The notes: generated by a model not told the origin, from the letters alone. Shown: positions 12,216 to 23,822, numbered from the stretch's first letter. The stretch: DNA of 64,000 nucleotides from Arthrinium phaeospermum (GCA_006503535.1 QYRS01000003.1:3906001-3970000); one strand, 5' to 3'. Translations and numbers: made by a program.

Positions 12216-14504
12216 ATGTCGGGATACCAAGGCTATCGCTACCAAAACCAACGCCCACCTTTCGCCAAGGATGAAGGATGGGAAGATGACTATACACGAT
12301 ATCAAGGGAACAATAGCACATCGGCCTATCAAGCACCTCGTAATCAGGGCAACGGCCTATCGCAACGACGCTACAGCTCCTTCGTGGATGAGCCGCAGGA
12401 TGAAGAAGTTAACGACATTCGCAATTACGACCCCCAAACACCCGCCGCGATCGAAGAGGAACAATATCCCACTCCCGAATCTTCGGGAGGCGAGACAGGA
12501 TATGACCAATTCTCCTCCGAAGAAGATGACAGCGACGACAGCGATACCTCACCGCCCCCTGTCACATCCACCAAAAGCGACGACCTCGAACGGTACCGCC
12601 GCCGCCGCCGCCAGCAGGGCACCCGGGGCGGTCCCAACGGAATCGGCAACATCGCACACACGACCTACCGCTGGGCCTCGCAAGCCGCCGAAGCCGTGAC
12701 CGACAGCCTCGGCCGGGCCTTCCGGGAGTCCAGCCCGGGCTTCCTGTTCCTGTGCCTCTTGATCTCTATGGCGGTACTCGCGCTGTGCTACGCTCTCGGC
12801 TTCCTGACCTCGAGCCAGGAAGAGCGCCCCCAGCGGCCGAAGCGGTCCCGGCACCCCTTCAACCTGACAGAGGACTTCACGTCGTCCGAGGAGGCACCTT
12901 GGGGGTTGTACGGGAAGCTGCTGCGCGAGGAGGGGATGGCGACGTGGTTCGACGACGCGCGCCGCGTCGACGACGTGGTCGCGGCGCTGTGGGAAGGACT
13001 GCCGCCGCTCGAGGGGTTCGTGGGCCCCCCGTCGGCGGTACCGGAAGGAAGCGAGCCCCTGCCCGTCACGGTGACGGTCACTTATCCCTGGGGCAGCGAG
13101 CGGTTTGAAAGGGAGACGGCGGTCCAGCGCCGTCTCCGGATGCGCAGCGCCATCGACATGCGCTCAACCATGCGCAAGCGCGCCGAGGCTTACTTCGAGA
13201 ACTTCCTCGCCAACCGCGCGGCCGTCGTCGGGCGGGCGCTGGACGAGGCGCGTCGGTTCGGGGAGCTGGTTGAGACGCACCTCATTGCCCCCGTGACCAT
13301 CGACGACGGCAAGGATGGTGAGGGCAATGAAACGGTGGTCGGGCCCGAGTTCCACGCGGACGTGGCGGCCAAGTTCGGGCCGGAGTCGGAGAAGAAGCGG
13401 AAGGTGGACGAGTTCGCCGGGGTCGTCGTCAAGAACCGGACCAACTACATCCTCAGCTACGCGGGCCTGCACCTCACGAGCCGCCTCCTCGAGATACACC
13501 AGTCGCTCTTCGCGGCGGCCCGACCGGAGCCCGCCGACCTGCCCGCCGACCTGAAGGGCCAGGCGTCGCTGCTGGTGACGGCGAAGCCAGGCGACTTCAG
13601 CGTGCACGCAGACCTGTATCGCGCCGAGAAAGCCGAGAAGGATTTCCTGGCGGACCTGATCAAGCAGAGCACGTACGGGAAAGTCCTCGCGACGAAGCAG
13701 CTGTTGCCGCTGAGGGTGCGGCCCTTGGACGCGGGCAAATCCGCGACGAGGGCCCTCGTGCAACTGGTCGACAAGGCGCGGGAGCTGCAGACACTGCTGC
13801 AGAGCGCGGGGTTCCACTTGGACGGGATCAAGCAGCGGCTCGGGTCGGTTGTCGCGGCGGAGACGGGCGCCGAGTTCCACTACGATTACAAGTGGGAGGC
13901 TTTGCGGCCTATAGCCGCCGGGCAGTGGGGGTGGGTCGAGGCGGCCGGGGATCTGGTGGAGAGTTGGGGGCGCGTGGTGGAGGAGGTGGCGGAGGCGCTG
14001 AGGGCGAATGAGGAGGAGGCGCGGGAGTTGTTGGAGCAGCAGAAAAAGAAGAAGAGAGATGAGGATATGAAGGCGGCCGTGGCGAAGTGGAGGGTGGATC
14101 ACTGTGCGCGGGCGTCTTGTTATGGGGATATTGTGCCTGTTAAGCCGGCTGTTATCAGCGACGAGAAGAAGACGAAGAAACAGAAGGAAGGGAAGTCATT
14201 GATGGGCTGGTTCTGGGATAAGAAGGCAATTGCAGGAGGGGAGGAGCAGAAGGCGGACGAAGTCAAGGAAGAAGTAGGGGAGGCTCCGACGGAGGAGCAA
14301 AAGCCCCTTTCTGGCTCTGGCGACGAGGCCAAAGTAACGACGGTGTGTGGCGATGTCGCTACCCTGGAAGGGAAGGCTGCGTGCGACAGGGTATGTTGTG
14401 GTTACAGCATGCATAACGAGTGGGCGGATATTCTCATGTACGGAGACCGGCAGTTCACGTATCAGGATTTGTACAGTGGGCAGCCGGAGGGGGCTTTGGT
14501 GTAG
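12216..14504 (+). CDS. Uncharacterised single-pass membrane protein with coiled-coil C-terminal half
   Basis: One exon encodes 762 residues. I do not recognise a named domain. Residues 1-170 are polar and low-complexity: Tyr/Gln-rich at the start, an acidic Ser/Asp block near 98-112, and an Arg cluster near 127-133. One hydrophobic helix follows at about 175-197. The rest is charged and helical, with likely coiled coils near the EEEARELLEQQKKKKRDEDM segment, and a late Cys-containing block (DHCARASCYGD; AACDRVCCGYSMHNEW). The layout suggests a type II membrane protein with a cytosolic disordered N-terminus, perhaps in the ER or nuclear envelope. That is inference. GC-rich codon use resembles its neighbours, which supports a genuine gene. 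Confidence 0.75.
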   Translation: MSGYQGYRYQNQRPPFAKDEGWEDDYTRYQGNNSTSAYQAPRNQGNGLSQRRYSSFVDEPQDEEVNDIRNYDPQTPAAIEEEQYPTPESSGGETGYDQFSSEEDDSDDSDTSPPPVTSTKSDDLERYRRRRRQQGTRGGPNGIGNIAHTTYRWASQAAEAVTDSLGRAFRESSPGFLFLCLLISMAVLALCYALGFLTSSQEERPQRPKRSRHPFNLTEDFTSSEEAPWGLYGKLLREEGMATWFDDARRVDDVVAALWEGLPPLEGFVGPPSAVPEGSEPLPVTVTVTYPWGSERFERETAVQRRLRMRSAIDMRSTMRKRAEAYFENFLANRAAVVGRALDEARRFGELVETHLIAPVTIDDGKDGEGNETVVGPEFHADVAAKFGPESEKKRKVDEFAGVVVKNRTNYILSYAGLHLTSRLLEIHQSLFAAARPEPADLPADLKGQASLLVTAKPGDFSVHADLYRAEKAEKDFLADLIKQSTYGKVLATKQLLPLRVRPLDAGKSATRALVQLVDKARELQTLLQSAGFHLDGIKQRLGSVVAAETGAEFHYDYKWEALRPIAAGQWGWVEAAGDLVESWGRVVEEVAEALRANEEEARELLEQQKKKKRDEDMKAAVAKWRVDHCARASCYGDIVPVKPAVISDEKKTKKQKEGKSLMGWFWDKKAIAGGEEQKADEVKEEVGEAPTEEQKPLSGSGDEAKVTTVCGDVATLEGKAACDRVCCGYSMHNEWADILMYGDRQFTYQDLYSGQPEGALV

Positions 14505-14704
14505 ATTAATCAGATCGTAGGTAATTGGTATTGGTTTATGGCTATCTAAGAACTAAGTAGTATCCAGTGGTGCATCATCAACTCTGAGGGTCGCATGGTG
14601 TAAGGGGGGTTCTCGTAGATTTCCCATCTATTCATCCGCAAAGACCAATCTGTTTTGTGTCATGCCAATCCCATTCAGTACCATTTTCAATCCCGCTCAT
14701 TTCT

Positions 14705-16198
14705 TCAACCATTGTGACACGCCTTCAATATCGCATCCATGCTCATGGGACTCTCTTCGTCACTAGAGTATGATGCTTTGCGCGCCGTATGGCCAACGCG
14801 AGTTTTGGGGTTGTGGATTCCGCCGGGACCGTAGCCGCTTGGTCCCTCGCCGTGGTCGTCATTGCCATCGCCGCAACTCATCGTCTGAAAGTCCGGAGGC
14901 GATGTCTGAGACGAGAAGTCCCGGGGGTGGTGGTGGACAATGGTCTCCGTATCAGTCTCAGCATCGTTGCCGCCGCGCCCGCTACTCGTCGATCTCTTCC
15001 GTGGTTCCGCTGCCTGAACCCCCCGGGCGTCAGCTTCTTTCCCCTCTTCCTTAAGCATATCGGGCGAAGATGAATGTGAAGGGAAGGATCGTGCCGGGTG
15101 GTTCTGCTTGCCTTTGCTCTTCTTGCTCTGGTTCGTCTTGGTCGTGCTGGCGCTGGTGACGCGCGGATTTGTCGATTTGCGGTCGCCGCTGCCGCTCTCG
15201 CTGCCGTCGTCCGTGGTCCAGACCTCGAGCTGCATGGCCCATTGCTGGAGCGAGACGAGGCAGCTGGCCGAGGCCGCGTCGAAGCACTCGCCGCCCGTGT
15301 GGGAGCGCGCCATCAGGACCTTGCCCGAGTTGGGCGGGGCGAGGCGCGCGACCAGGTCCGCGATCTTGGCCGTGTTGGGCAGCGTGGCCATGTAGAACAG
15401 GGGGCCGGGGAAGCCGCTGGACGCGAAGGGGTTGCGGGTGTAGTCGACGATGGGGAAGGTGATGTTGGAGACGCCGCAGGGCCAGATGTAGACGTTCTGG
15501 CCCGAGCCGCTGTAGCCTGGGGCAGAGACAGGGGGAGGATGGGGAGTGGCACGCTGCTGCTGCTGCTGTTGTTGGCCGTTCTTAGGCTGGTGCTGGATGT
15601 GGCTCATCATAGGATGGGTGTTGGATAATCTCAAGTTGTTGAGACCATCATTGATATCGACAGGGTCCTTCTGCTTGGCCGATGCCTTGCCGGGCTGCTG
15701 ATGCATGGCTTGCTCGCGGACGCCGCGACAGGTTCCGCACTGGCAGCCGTTGGTGGCTCCGTCTGGCCCCATCATCATATAGGGGCGGTTGAAGTCGTAC
15801 CAGCACTGGTTGGGATCCATGATGTAGAGCTTGACGGTCGGTTTGGGTGGAGGTGATGGTTTGGTGGGAAGGTTGACTTCTGTCTCCTGTTTCTCCTGCT
15901 TCGACTTAGCTTTATACCGTTTCCTGGCGGCTTTGACGCAGTTTGGGCAAGGCCAGAGGGAACAGATGCCTGAGCAGGGGCACTGTTTCTTCTTGTTTTC
16001 TTTGTTCTTCCTCTCCTTCCCCTCTTTCCCCTCCTTCCCCTTCCCCTTCTCCTTATTGCTATCCTCCTCCTCCTTCTCCTTAGGCTTCTCCTTCTCCTTC
16101 TCCGGTTTCCTTGGTGGGTTCTTATGTTTTTCCTTGGCGGCTTTGAAACATTTCGGGCAAGGCCAGAGAAAACACCTGCCTGGGGTATGGAGGGTCAT
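14705..16198 (-). CDS. Uncharacterised Cys-motif protein with Lys/Glu-rich linker
   Basis: The first in-frame ATG is at 16198 and gives 497 residues. No named domain is recognised. A short Cys motif is duplicated: GRCFLWPCPKCFKAAKEK (Cys 9, 14, 17) and GICSLWPCPNCVKAARKR (Cys 79, 84, 87), separated by a Lys/Glu-rich linker. A third Cys cluster, GCQCGTCRGVREQ, lies about 100 residues on. These look like small zinc knuckles. The centre contains PNQCWYDFNRPYMM, a poly-Gln run and a better-conserved-looking block around NVYIWPCGVSNITFPIVDY. The C-terminal third is Ser/Thr-rich and disordered. The gene is convergent with the membrane-protein gene 200 bp away. Function is unknown. Confidence 0.65.
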   Translation of the reverse strand: MTLHTPGRCFLWPCPKCFKAAKEKHKNPPRKPEKEKEKPKEKEEEDSNKEKGKGKEGKEGKERKNKENKKKQCPCSGICSLWPCPNCVKAARKRYKAKSKQEKQETEVNLPTKPSPPPKPTVKLYIMDPNQCWYDFNRPYMMMGPDGATNGCQCGTCRGVREQAMHQQPGKASAKQKDPVDINDGLNNLRLSNTHPMMSHIQHQPKNGQQQQQQQRATPHPPPVSAPGYSGSGQNVYIWPCGVSNITFPIVDYTRNPFASSGFPGPLFYMATLPNTAKIADLVARLAPPNSGKVLMARSHTGGECFDAASASCLVSLQQWAMQLEVWTTDDGSESGSGDRKSTNPRVTSASTTKTNQSKKSKGKQNHPARSFPSHSSSPDMLKEEGKEADARGVQAAEPRKRSTSSGRGGNDAETDTETIVHHHPRDFSSQTSPPDFQTMSCGDGNDDHGEGPSGYGPGGIHNPKTRVGHTARKASYSSDEESPMSMDAILKACHNG

Positions 16199-17442
16199 CC
16201 TCACACGTCATACGAAGTCTGAGGAGCCATGTCTTTCCGGGCGGTTTTCGATGCCCGGAATCCATCATTATCTACATACTTCAGTGGTCTTCCCAGGCTA
16301 TAGGATAATCATGATTGCTACAGTGCTTGGGTAGTGACTATAAAGAAAGAAGATGCATGTTGAGCTTCTTGACAATGCCAATGGGGGCGTTGTTCCTGGT
16401 AGACAAACACACTACACACACTTAATGCCAGGGCCTACAATCAAACAGCAAATTCCCATCGGATCAATTGCTTTCAGTTCGTTGTTTTGGCGATACATAT
16501 CCTTAGGCAGTATACTGGTGTGAAAGTGACTTCCAGGCCTCAAAATACTTACAAGTTTGTTCTGAACCTGGGTTACTAAGGTAGAAGGGACTTTTTCTCA
16601 GCCTAAATACCTACGATCGAGGCCCATGAGCCAGTCAACTGGTAAAAGTAGGTACTTATGAGGACATACATTCATCATGTCAAGAAAGAGTTGATAATGA
16701 CGGTAATGCGAGCGATGCCTGGCAACTTATTGTCGCGTGGGGCGCCCCTGAAAATGCCCGCACCCCAAGTACTTCGATCCCTTAGGATTCAATGTCTGTC
16801 CTTAACTTTTATGGCTCGATTTGAGCTTTCAAGGGTTTCCTTGAATATAGAGGCTTGCGGGCTGAAAAATCCATTTACTCGAAAACGATTACTGAATCGT
16901 GACTTCGTACCTTAGTAGTGTGCATATCATCTTGAAAAACGCCGGCCAGGTGTTGATGATGCAAGGTAACTGTAGGCCTTAATTAGTGGAAGAGTCCAGG
17001 CTGGATAGCGCCTGGAACTGACTCTGAGCCGCATCCCCGGCTTGCCAGGTGTCGGGAAAAGTTTGCAACCGACATACCGAATTGTAAGCTTCTGGCGCTG
17101 AGTGGATCAGACACTGAAGCACTGGACCTGGAGAAAGCCTAGCGGAATTGGACAGCTCACCACCTGGCCAGCAACCAGGACGCTCTGACGCCGTCTTTAT
17201 CTCTCCAGCTTTTTTGGTTGCCAAGCCCAGCACTACGCACTCTAAGAATTTTTGTGGACAGGGTCCTCTTCTATCTTTCTCCATTGCCTTCCCTATCGCA
17301 ACTGAAAAGGCCACTCTTCAACTCGCGCATCCTACTTCACTGCTGGCATCTGGTGCATCTTCCGTTCAGCAACCTTTTCTCTTTCTCTATACTATACCAT
17401 TCCTCTCGCCAATCCGGCCTCGTCCAGCAACCAACCGCAAAG
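16199..17442. promoter_or_regulatory. Divergent upstream region before PHO88
   Basis: This 1.24-kb space separates divergent starts. Pyrimidine-rich sequence (about 17330-17400) precedes the PHO88 ATG. No coding frame or repeat was recognised. Confidence 0.35.
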
Positions 17443-18208
17443 ATGTTCGGCCTCAGCCCCCAAATGTATGTACCTGCCCATTAATTGTCGCGTGCCGCAT
17501 GGTTGGGCCAGGCCAGTCGCATAGGTGGCGTAAAGTGCGTTGAAGCTAATCGTATGCGGTTTTGTAGTGAGAACCTCGTCATCATCCTCGGGACGATGCA
17601 GATCGCGAAGAAGATCCCCTTCGATGACCCCAATGTCCTCAACATGTGCCGCGCTCTCTACATCGTCAGCAACTTGATCATTGCTGGTCTGTACCTCATG
17701 GTGCAAATGAAGGTCAACAAGCAGAAGGGTACGCTCACATCCACTCCTGCCGCGCACAGATTGACGCGAAGTCGCACCCACCAACGGCACCGCTGACATT
17801 CAATCTACAGATATGACCACCCTGAAGTACGTCGAGCCTGCCCCGATGGGTTCGACCGAGGAGCCCAAGCTCGTCACCACCACGATCCACGCGTACGACT
17901 CGGCCCAGGTTAAGACCTCGTTCCGGTCCCAGATGATGGGTGTCGCCATGATGGCCGGCATGCACCTGTACATGAAGTACACCAACCCCCTCATCATCCA
18001 GTCCATCATCCCCCTCAAGACCGCCCTCGAATCCAACATCGTCAAGATCCACATCCTTGGCCACCCCGCCAGCGGCGACCTCAAGCGCCCTTTCAAGGCG
18101 GCTGCTGGTCTCATGGGCGGTCTGCAGCAGCAGGGCCCTCCCCAGTCCGACAAGAAGGCTGTCGAGGCTGCCGAGCGCGCCGGCCGTGGTGGTGCCAAGG
18201 AGGAATAA
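17443..18208 (+). CDS. PHO88: PHO88 / SND3 family ER membrane protein
   Basis: Three exons, 17443-17465 (23 bp), 17568-17728 and 17811-18208, give 193 residues. The junctions produce MFGLSPQIENLVIILGTMQI and NKQKDMTTLKYVEP, both standard for the family. Yeast Pho88 was described as a phosphate-transport factor. It was later named Snd3, a component of the SRP-independent ER targeting route. Visible features are an N-terminal membrane segment, the conserved KIPFDDPNVLNMCRALYIVSN, a second hydrophobic region around MMGVAMMAGMHLYMKYTNPL, and a C-terminal basic tail. Length and motifs fit a complete protein. Confidence 0.95.
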
Positions 18209-18836
18209 GCTCCTTCTATACTCGGGAGAAATGCAATAAAAAAGTATACGACCACCTGGTAGAGGTGGTAGCGAGGGTTCGCACTGTTTTTACTCTATCT
18301 AATACGATCGATTACTTGGCTAGATGCTCCACGAAGTATAGAACGGGTGCGATTCGTGTGTCCCCCAGCTTCTTGCCATATACATCTGCTTATGTGCCAC
18401 GCATGCAAATACAAAAAGTTTACGTCAACAGTATTCAACAGTAGAACTACCAGAGTCCATTGCGACATGCTGAATCTATATACCTACTAAACCTATTGCC
18501 CCTGAGCTCCGGAATCCAGATGCAAATAGACTGACAAGAAATTGGCAGCAACTTGACTGAAACCTTTGCACCAGCGCGATTCAGTAAATCTGGGCGGCTC
18601 AGTGGCGATCGGACTCGGTGGGTCTCAGGGTCCGACGTCACCGGGGTTAAGCTCCAGGCAGTCAATGATCCCATCTTTTTCTTTATCAATCACCATTCTT
18701 TAGACCCTGTGTCGCAACCTACGCATTCTTTACCCAATAACCTAGCCGGTTTGTCGTACAGTCAAACGACTTATACTTTCTCTCTCATTTGCCATCTGCA
18801 ACTGTACATACCTTTTTCAACCCACAGAAAGCAGCA
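18209..18836. other. PHO88 3' flank and RAD14 upstream region
   Basis: The two flanking genes are in tandem. The last 150 bp is CT-rich and likely 5' UTR. Nothing else is visible. Confidence 0.4.
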
Positions 18837-20221
18837 ATGCCACGACCATCGACACCTCCCCGTGCGCCGGACCCCTCCAAGGCTGTCGTTTCGCCTCCAA
18901 CACCAGATGTGACCCGTCGCATTGTGAGTCGCAACCAAGCCGTTCTATAACCCGGCTAGTCTAATCATAGAATGCAACTAGGAGGAGAACCGTCTACGAG
19001 CCAAAGCCATCCGCGAAGCGAACGACACCGCGCAACGGCAAGCTGGCGCGCCGTCGCTGAGCCGCACGCGCTCGGGCTTCGTCCCCGAGGACGAAGTTCA
19101 CGCCCCCAACACCCGCAAGCGAAACCACGACGCCATATCCTCCTCCGCCGCCGCCCCCGTCCGCAACCTGCCCGCCACAAGCCGCGATGGCCGCATTAAC
19201 GGCGCGACCGAAGCCGCCCCCGGCGCAGCAAAGAGCGGCGGCAAAGACAAGGGCAAGGATGATGACGGGGCGATACGGCCGGCGCGCAAGTTCACCAAGT
19301 TCGTCGACTACGACTTCGACAAGATCACGGACACCAAGGGCGGGTTCCTGAGCACCGAGGACGACCCGTTCAACAAGGCGATGAGCGGATCCGCGACGGC
19401 GAACGGCAGCAAAAAGCCCGGGCAGCCGGAACCAGAAGAACGACCGAAAGGCATGACGGCGGCGGAGTGGGAGCGGCTGCAGATCCTCAAGCGGCTGCGG
19501 CGGCAGAAGGCGGGGCCGTTCGAGCCGGGGCTCAGCGTGCTCAAGGACGAGAAGGAGCGCAAGAAGTGCCGAGAGTGCGGGAGCCTCGAGATCGACTTTG
19601 TGTGGGAGGAGACGTTTGGGTGCGCCGTCTGCGGGCGGTGCAAGGAGGCGATGCCGGAGAAGTATAGTTTGCTCACCAAGACGGAGTGCAAGGATGATTA
19701 CTTGTTGACAGATCGTGAGTGCCCTCCAACATGCATACTGCTTTGAAAGGCAAGGAAGACGAATGGACTAACGCTAGTCAATAACAGCCGAACTGAGGGA
19801 CGAGGAGCTGCTCCCGCATCTGTCGCGCCCGAACCCCCACAAGTCGCACTGGCACGACATGATGCTGTTCCTGCGGTACCAGGTGGAGGACTACGCCTTC
19901 AGCGACAAGCGGTGGGGCTCGGCGGAGGCGCTGGACGAGGAGTTTGAGCGGCGCGAGACGGAGAAGAAGAAGCGCAAGGAGGCCAAGTTCAAGTCGAAGC
20001 TGCTGGACCTCAAGAAGCGCACGCGCACCGACGCCTACCGCCGCGAGCACGGCAAGCTCGGGGGCGGAGGAGGTGCTGGTGGCGGCAAGGCTCGGTTCGA
20101 CGATGCCATCGGGGGCGGCAAGCATGTTCATGAGTGGGGGCGCACGATTGAGAATGAGGCGGGGATGACGGTGAAGACTTGTACGACTTGTGGGATGGAG
20201 GTTGAGGAGTTGGAGTTTTAG
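18837..20221 (+). CDS. RAD14: DNA damage recognition protein Rad14/XPA
   Basis: Three exons, 18837-18923, 18982-19714 and 19788-20221, give 417 residues. Rad14/XPA verifies damage and organises the pre-incision complex in nucleotide excision repair. The zinc finger has the XPA spacing C-x2-C-x17-C-x2-C (Cys 225, 228, 246, 249). It sits just before the canonical KYSLLTKTECKDDYLLTD. The DNA-binding domain continues across the second intron into PELRDEELLPHLSRPNPHK and MMLFLRYQVEDYAF, then a basic helix rich in Lys/Arg. The C-terminus ends with KTCTTCGMEVEELEF, a further Cys pair seen in fungal homologues. The N-terminal 150 residues are Pro/Ala-rich and disordered, as usual. Confidence 0.95.
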
Positions 20222-20424
20222 GGAGAGGAAAGGCTGGCTATGAGGTGAGGCGAGGCGAGGCGAGATGTATATGATGTTATGATACCCATACCCCTGATTG
20301 AGGAAATGAAGCGCGAGTATTATTCGTAGTCTTCTAGGGAATTCTTCCACATGTTTCGAAATGCTAAAAAATATCGAACTGAACTACAGAAAGCCCTCCC
20401 AATTCCCCATCGCCCGATAGGCTC

Positions 20425-23400
20425 TTAGGCCGACCTCTTCGACAGCAATTTAATTGCTGAATCGGCAAAGTGTGAGAAGGCGATATCGACACAGCCAGTG
20501 TTCCCTCGATTACTCCATGCTTCTTGTATCGCCGTTTGTAAGAGATGCGCTGGGATTTCCATGAGCTCCATGAAATCCACTACCCATGACAATCGGCGTT
20601 CGTACCAATCTTCCAAGTCCTTGTCATCTTGAGTACTGCCCATTGCGTGTCTCTCCTCTAGATCAACGATGTAGTAGACAAGTTCCCTGATCGGCTCTTC
20701 CGGCGTTGAAGTCAACAATTCAGTAAAGACAAACATGTCGTCACGGTAATTTACATGACTGCCCTGTGTCACATACTTGGAGTCCTGTCCCCTCAATTAG
20801 CTCTGGCCGTAGTAGAGGAGGGTGCTGAATTGGATATGGCGTTGTAGCTTACCGGCAACCTTGGACACCCCCTATACTTTTGCAAGACCTCATTCCAACA
20901 TGGCAGGCCGCTCTTGGCGAGATAATTACCATAGCTCTTAGAAATTTGGTGAAGCCATTTGCTCCTCAACTCTGCAACTCCTAGCCCCTCGGTAGCTTCC
21001 ATTTCGGCGTGAAGTTCTGCATGTATTTGAGATGACTGAACCGTGGTAAGAGGCAGTTTCGCCCCATGTCTTTGGCTTTGGCAGCAAGTGTGGTCAAGTC
21101 CCAGCTCCTCGAAACGAGAACGTCGTATGAAAGTGATCAAGGAGTTCTTTGAATCATCCTCTCTCCCAAGCTCGTTGAGAAGGTTCAACCATTCTGTTGC
21201 AACAAAAGGCCCCTCATCAACGAAACCCCCATGTTTGCTGGTAGGGAATTGACAGGAGAATACGTGCATGATCGTGCACCCATCTTTCGAACAGGGACAC
21301 CGGCAATGATCCGTAGTCGATATAGACGCACCAGCTTGCAAAAGCAGCCTCGCAATTTTCAAATAGTCGACCTCCGTTCTTTTGCGCGGCAAAAAGAATA
21401 ATTCTTTCTCTCCTGCGTAGTTTACCCACTGTCTGATAACATGAGCCAGACTGGTTTTACCAGCGTCATCTTGATCGTTTATCAACGCATTCATTGCGAT
21501 GTAGTACTGGACTAAGCTCAGGTTCCCGTCTTGAGCTGCAATCATCAGAGGTGTCATTCCATCATGGGCCTTGCAATTGACGGAGGTATAGCCGTGTTCA
21601 AGAAAGATCTCGACGTACTCCTGAGGCCAGGGGAAGTGAAGAAGCTGCTTCCCCTTATTAACCCCGTATGACTTTAGTGAAACCAGCTCGAAGTTTATAT
21701 CATTTACCATATCGACGAAAGATGTGATATCGTCGTACGAAAAGAAATCTTCCAACACAGAAGAAATCGAGCATCGAGAGATCCAGGACAGGATATGTTC
21801 CGCGAGTGACGAACAAAGCTCTTGCTGTTTACTTTCCGTGAATGAAGTTTGAACGTGATGCAAGGCCTCGAGTATGTAGCCACGTCGAGACCTAGAAAGT
21901 GCGCCGCCCAAGAATGTTGGTCCGCAGGGGGAGAGAGGGTGACATTTAAGGTCAGCGCCTGCCGAGATAAGTATTTTTGCACACTCGATGTTATCGAGTG
22001 TAGCTGTATACTCTAAGGGGGTCCTACAAAGCCAATCCAGGTCATCAACCGGGTGGCCAGCATCCAGCAGTGCTTGAATCAGTTCCGAGTTGCCTTGTAT
22101 AACTGCTAGATGCAAAGGTGTCTGTCCCAGAAAGTTAGGCGTAGTATCCAGGTCGTTTGCTTGACGATTTAGCGTCACCAAAGCCCTCTCAGAATTATGG
22201 AAAATATCATGTTGCAAGGGCGATGTGTTCCCGAACTCTGGGGATAGTCAACATCTCATAATAGAGAGACAGAGATATTGGTCTGGATATGGTCTTAGTA
22301 TACGTACCTGGATCTAATTGTAGCATCTTGTGGATGAAATTGAAATAGAAATGGTCCACATCCACTGGTTCCAAAGAATGGCAATATACGCCTTCTTTTA
22401 TCGCCTTCTCAGACCGCAGTGCTCCTAACTCTATCGGATCGAAGCCAAGACTGACAAGTTCGTCAATCAGAACCAGATGGCAATTGTCGACTAATAACCA
22501 GAGCATACAGGTGTGCAGCAAACTGACCAATTCCTGGATTTAATAAGCTGCTCCAGGCAGTATATAGTAAAACCCATAAAACATTTGTACTTACTCTGCA
22601 TCGTCCAGACCTTGCGTCATTTTAAAATTGGAAATAAATAGCCGTAAGAGCGATATGATCACTTCAATATTCGCTTCAGTACTGACCCAAGTCATTGGGT
22701 AGTTAATAAGATACTGTAAATGCAATTAGAACTACACCCATTGAAGAAGAGGACATGTTGAAATACCTGTATATACCCTTCCCCACTAGGGTTAACATCG
22801 TGTATAAAGGAAGGATTCTTTTGATACATCTTGGTTAACCTCAAGGTTGCTTCATCAAGGGTAATGAGCTCCTCTCTAACACTGTGAAGTATCTCAAACC
22901 CCGGAGACGTATATCGAACGATACACTGGGGCCGCAAAGTTAGCCCGATGGAATATCCCGTTGACTCGCTCTGGATGCCTATGGCAGCTGTGACCGCCCA
23001 TGGAAAGCCGAGTTGAGAAAGGGCCACCCTGAAGGAATAAAAATATTGCCTTCCGTTACAGGTGGGACTATTGCACTCGCCGAGGACCATCGACAGAGGT
23101 GTGTACTTGAAGGCCCAGAAACGTCGATGAACAGTTCCCTTTGTATGGCAACAGCAGGTACAGCCTTTCTTGAGGCAATTTTGGCGGCGGCGATTCCGGT
23201 TGGTACGCGCCTGGAGAGATATCGAAGTGTTGTGACCATTGGTAATGAGGCAATCGTTAGATGTATCTTGTATATGCAATGTAGGCGGTTGCAGGGGAGG
23301 CGATGTGGTGACCGATTGAATCGCACCCAACTGTCCCATGCTTTGATTCTTAGTCAGTACGAGCTAGGGGCAAAGGACAAGAAGCAGAGCACCCTGACAG

Positions 23401-23822
23401 GCACATGATACTTACAGAATCAGATTTGCCTTCGCATCCACCACGAGCTTTCTGAGCGACTCGAGGTCATCCTGACAAGAGCTGATCCACTTCAATCTCT
23501 GCGCGGAGGTCTTCAGTCCCCTTTGAGAGTCCAACTCAGACGCCCTTTGTGACAGGGCATCGATAGCCTCTACCAGAGCTTGGATACTGGCCTTGCAGTG
23601 CGCAGCGACGAGGTCGGCCTGGTCCGTCTGATCGTCGGTACAATGAAGCCTCTTGGCAACTTCGCATATGAAATCAAGATCTCTGGCTACCCTCTCCAAT
23701 TCGACCGAAACCGTCTTAGTGAGCTTGTACGCCTTCCGGAGCCGACTAGTGCCGCTTGCGAGCTGTAGAGTCAGAGAAGTCAGGCCTGCCGCACCGCTGA
23801 CGATGCCCAGAATTTCGGCCAT
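20425..23822 (-). CDS. Ankyrin-repeat protein with fungal STAND-like N-terminal domain
   Basis: Six exons splice cleanly: 23822-23416, 23340-22767, 22713-22595, 22522-22308, 22237-20853 and 20784-20425, for 1019 residues. Residues 1-135 (MAEILGIVSGAAGLTSLTLQ, then LRKAYKLTKTVSVELERVARDL) resemble the helical N-terminal domains found on fungal NACHT/STAND proteins. A Cys-rich block, CLKKGCTCCCHTKG, then YTPLSMVLGECNSPTC, marks a family of fungal ankyrin proteins. Ankyrin repeats fill exon 5, for example LGQTPLHLAVIQGNSELIQA and DGMTPLMIAAQDGNLSLVQY. No P-loop or NACHT is visible between them. Such proteins are often linked to fungal self/non-self or stress sensing, but that is inference here. 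The exon 1-2 junction uses an AAAG acceptor and is the least certain. Confidence 0.8.

Noticed and set aside
13164..14102. 312-codon minus-strand frame
   Set aside because: It is the shadow of the 762-residue membrane protein gene, with Arg/Leu-rich composition typical of antisense of GC-rich coding DNA.
22979..23326. 115-codon minus-strand frame as an alternative exon 2 of the ankyrin gene
   Set aside because: It lacks the Cys-block and LG-C-SPTC pattern seen in the overlapping frame, and the other frame joins exon 1 by a usable acceptor.
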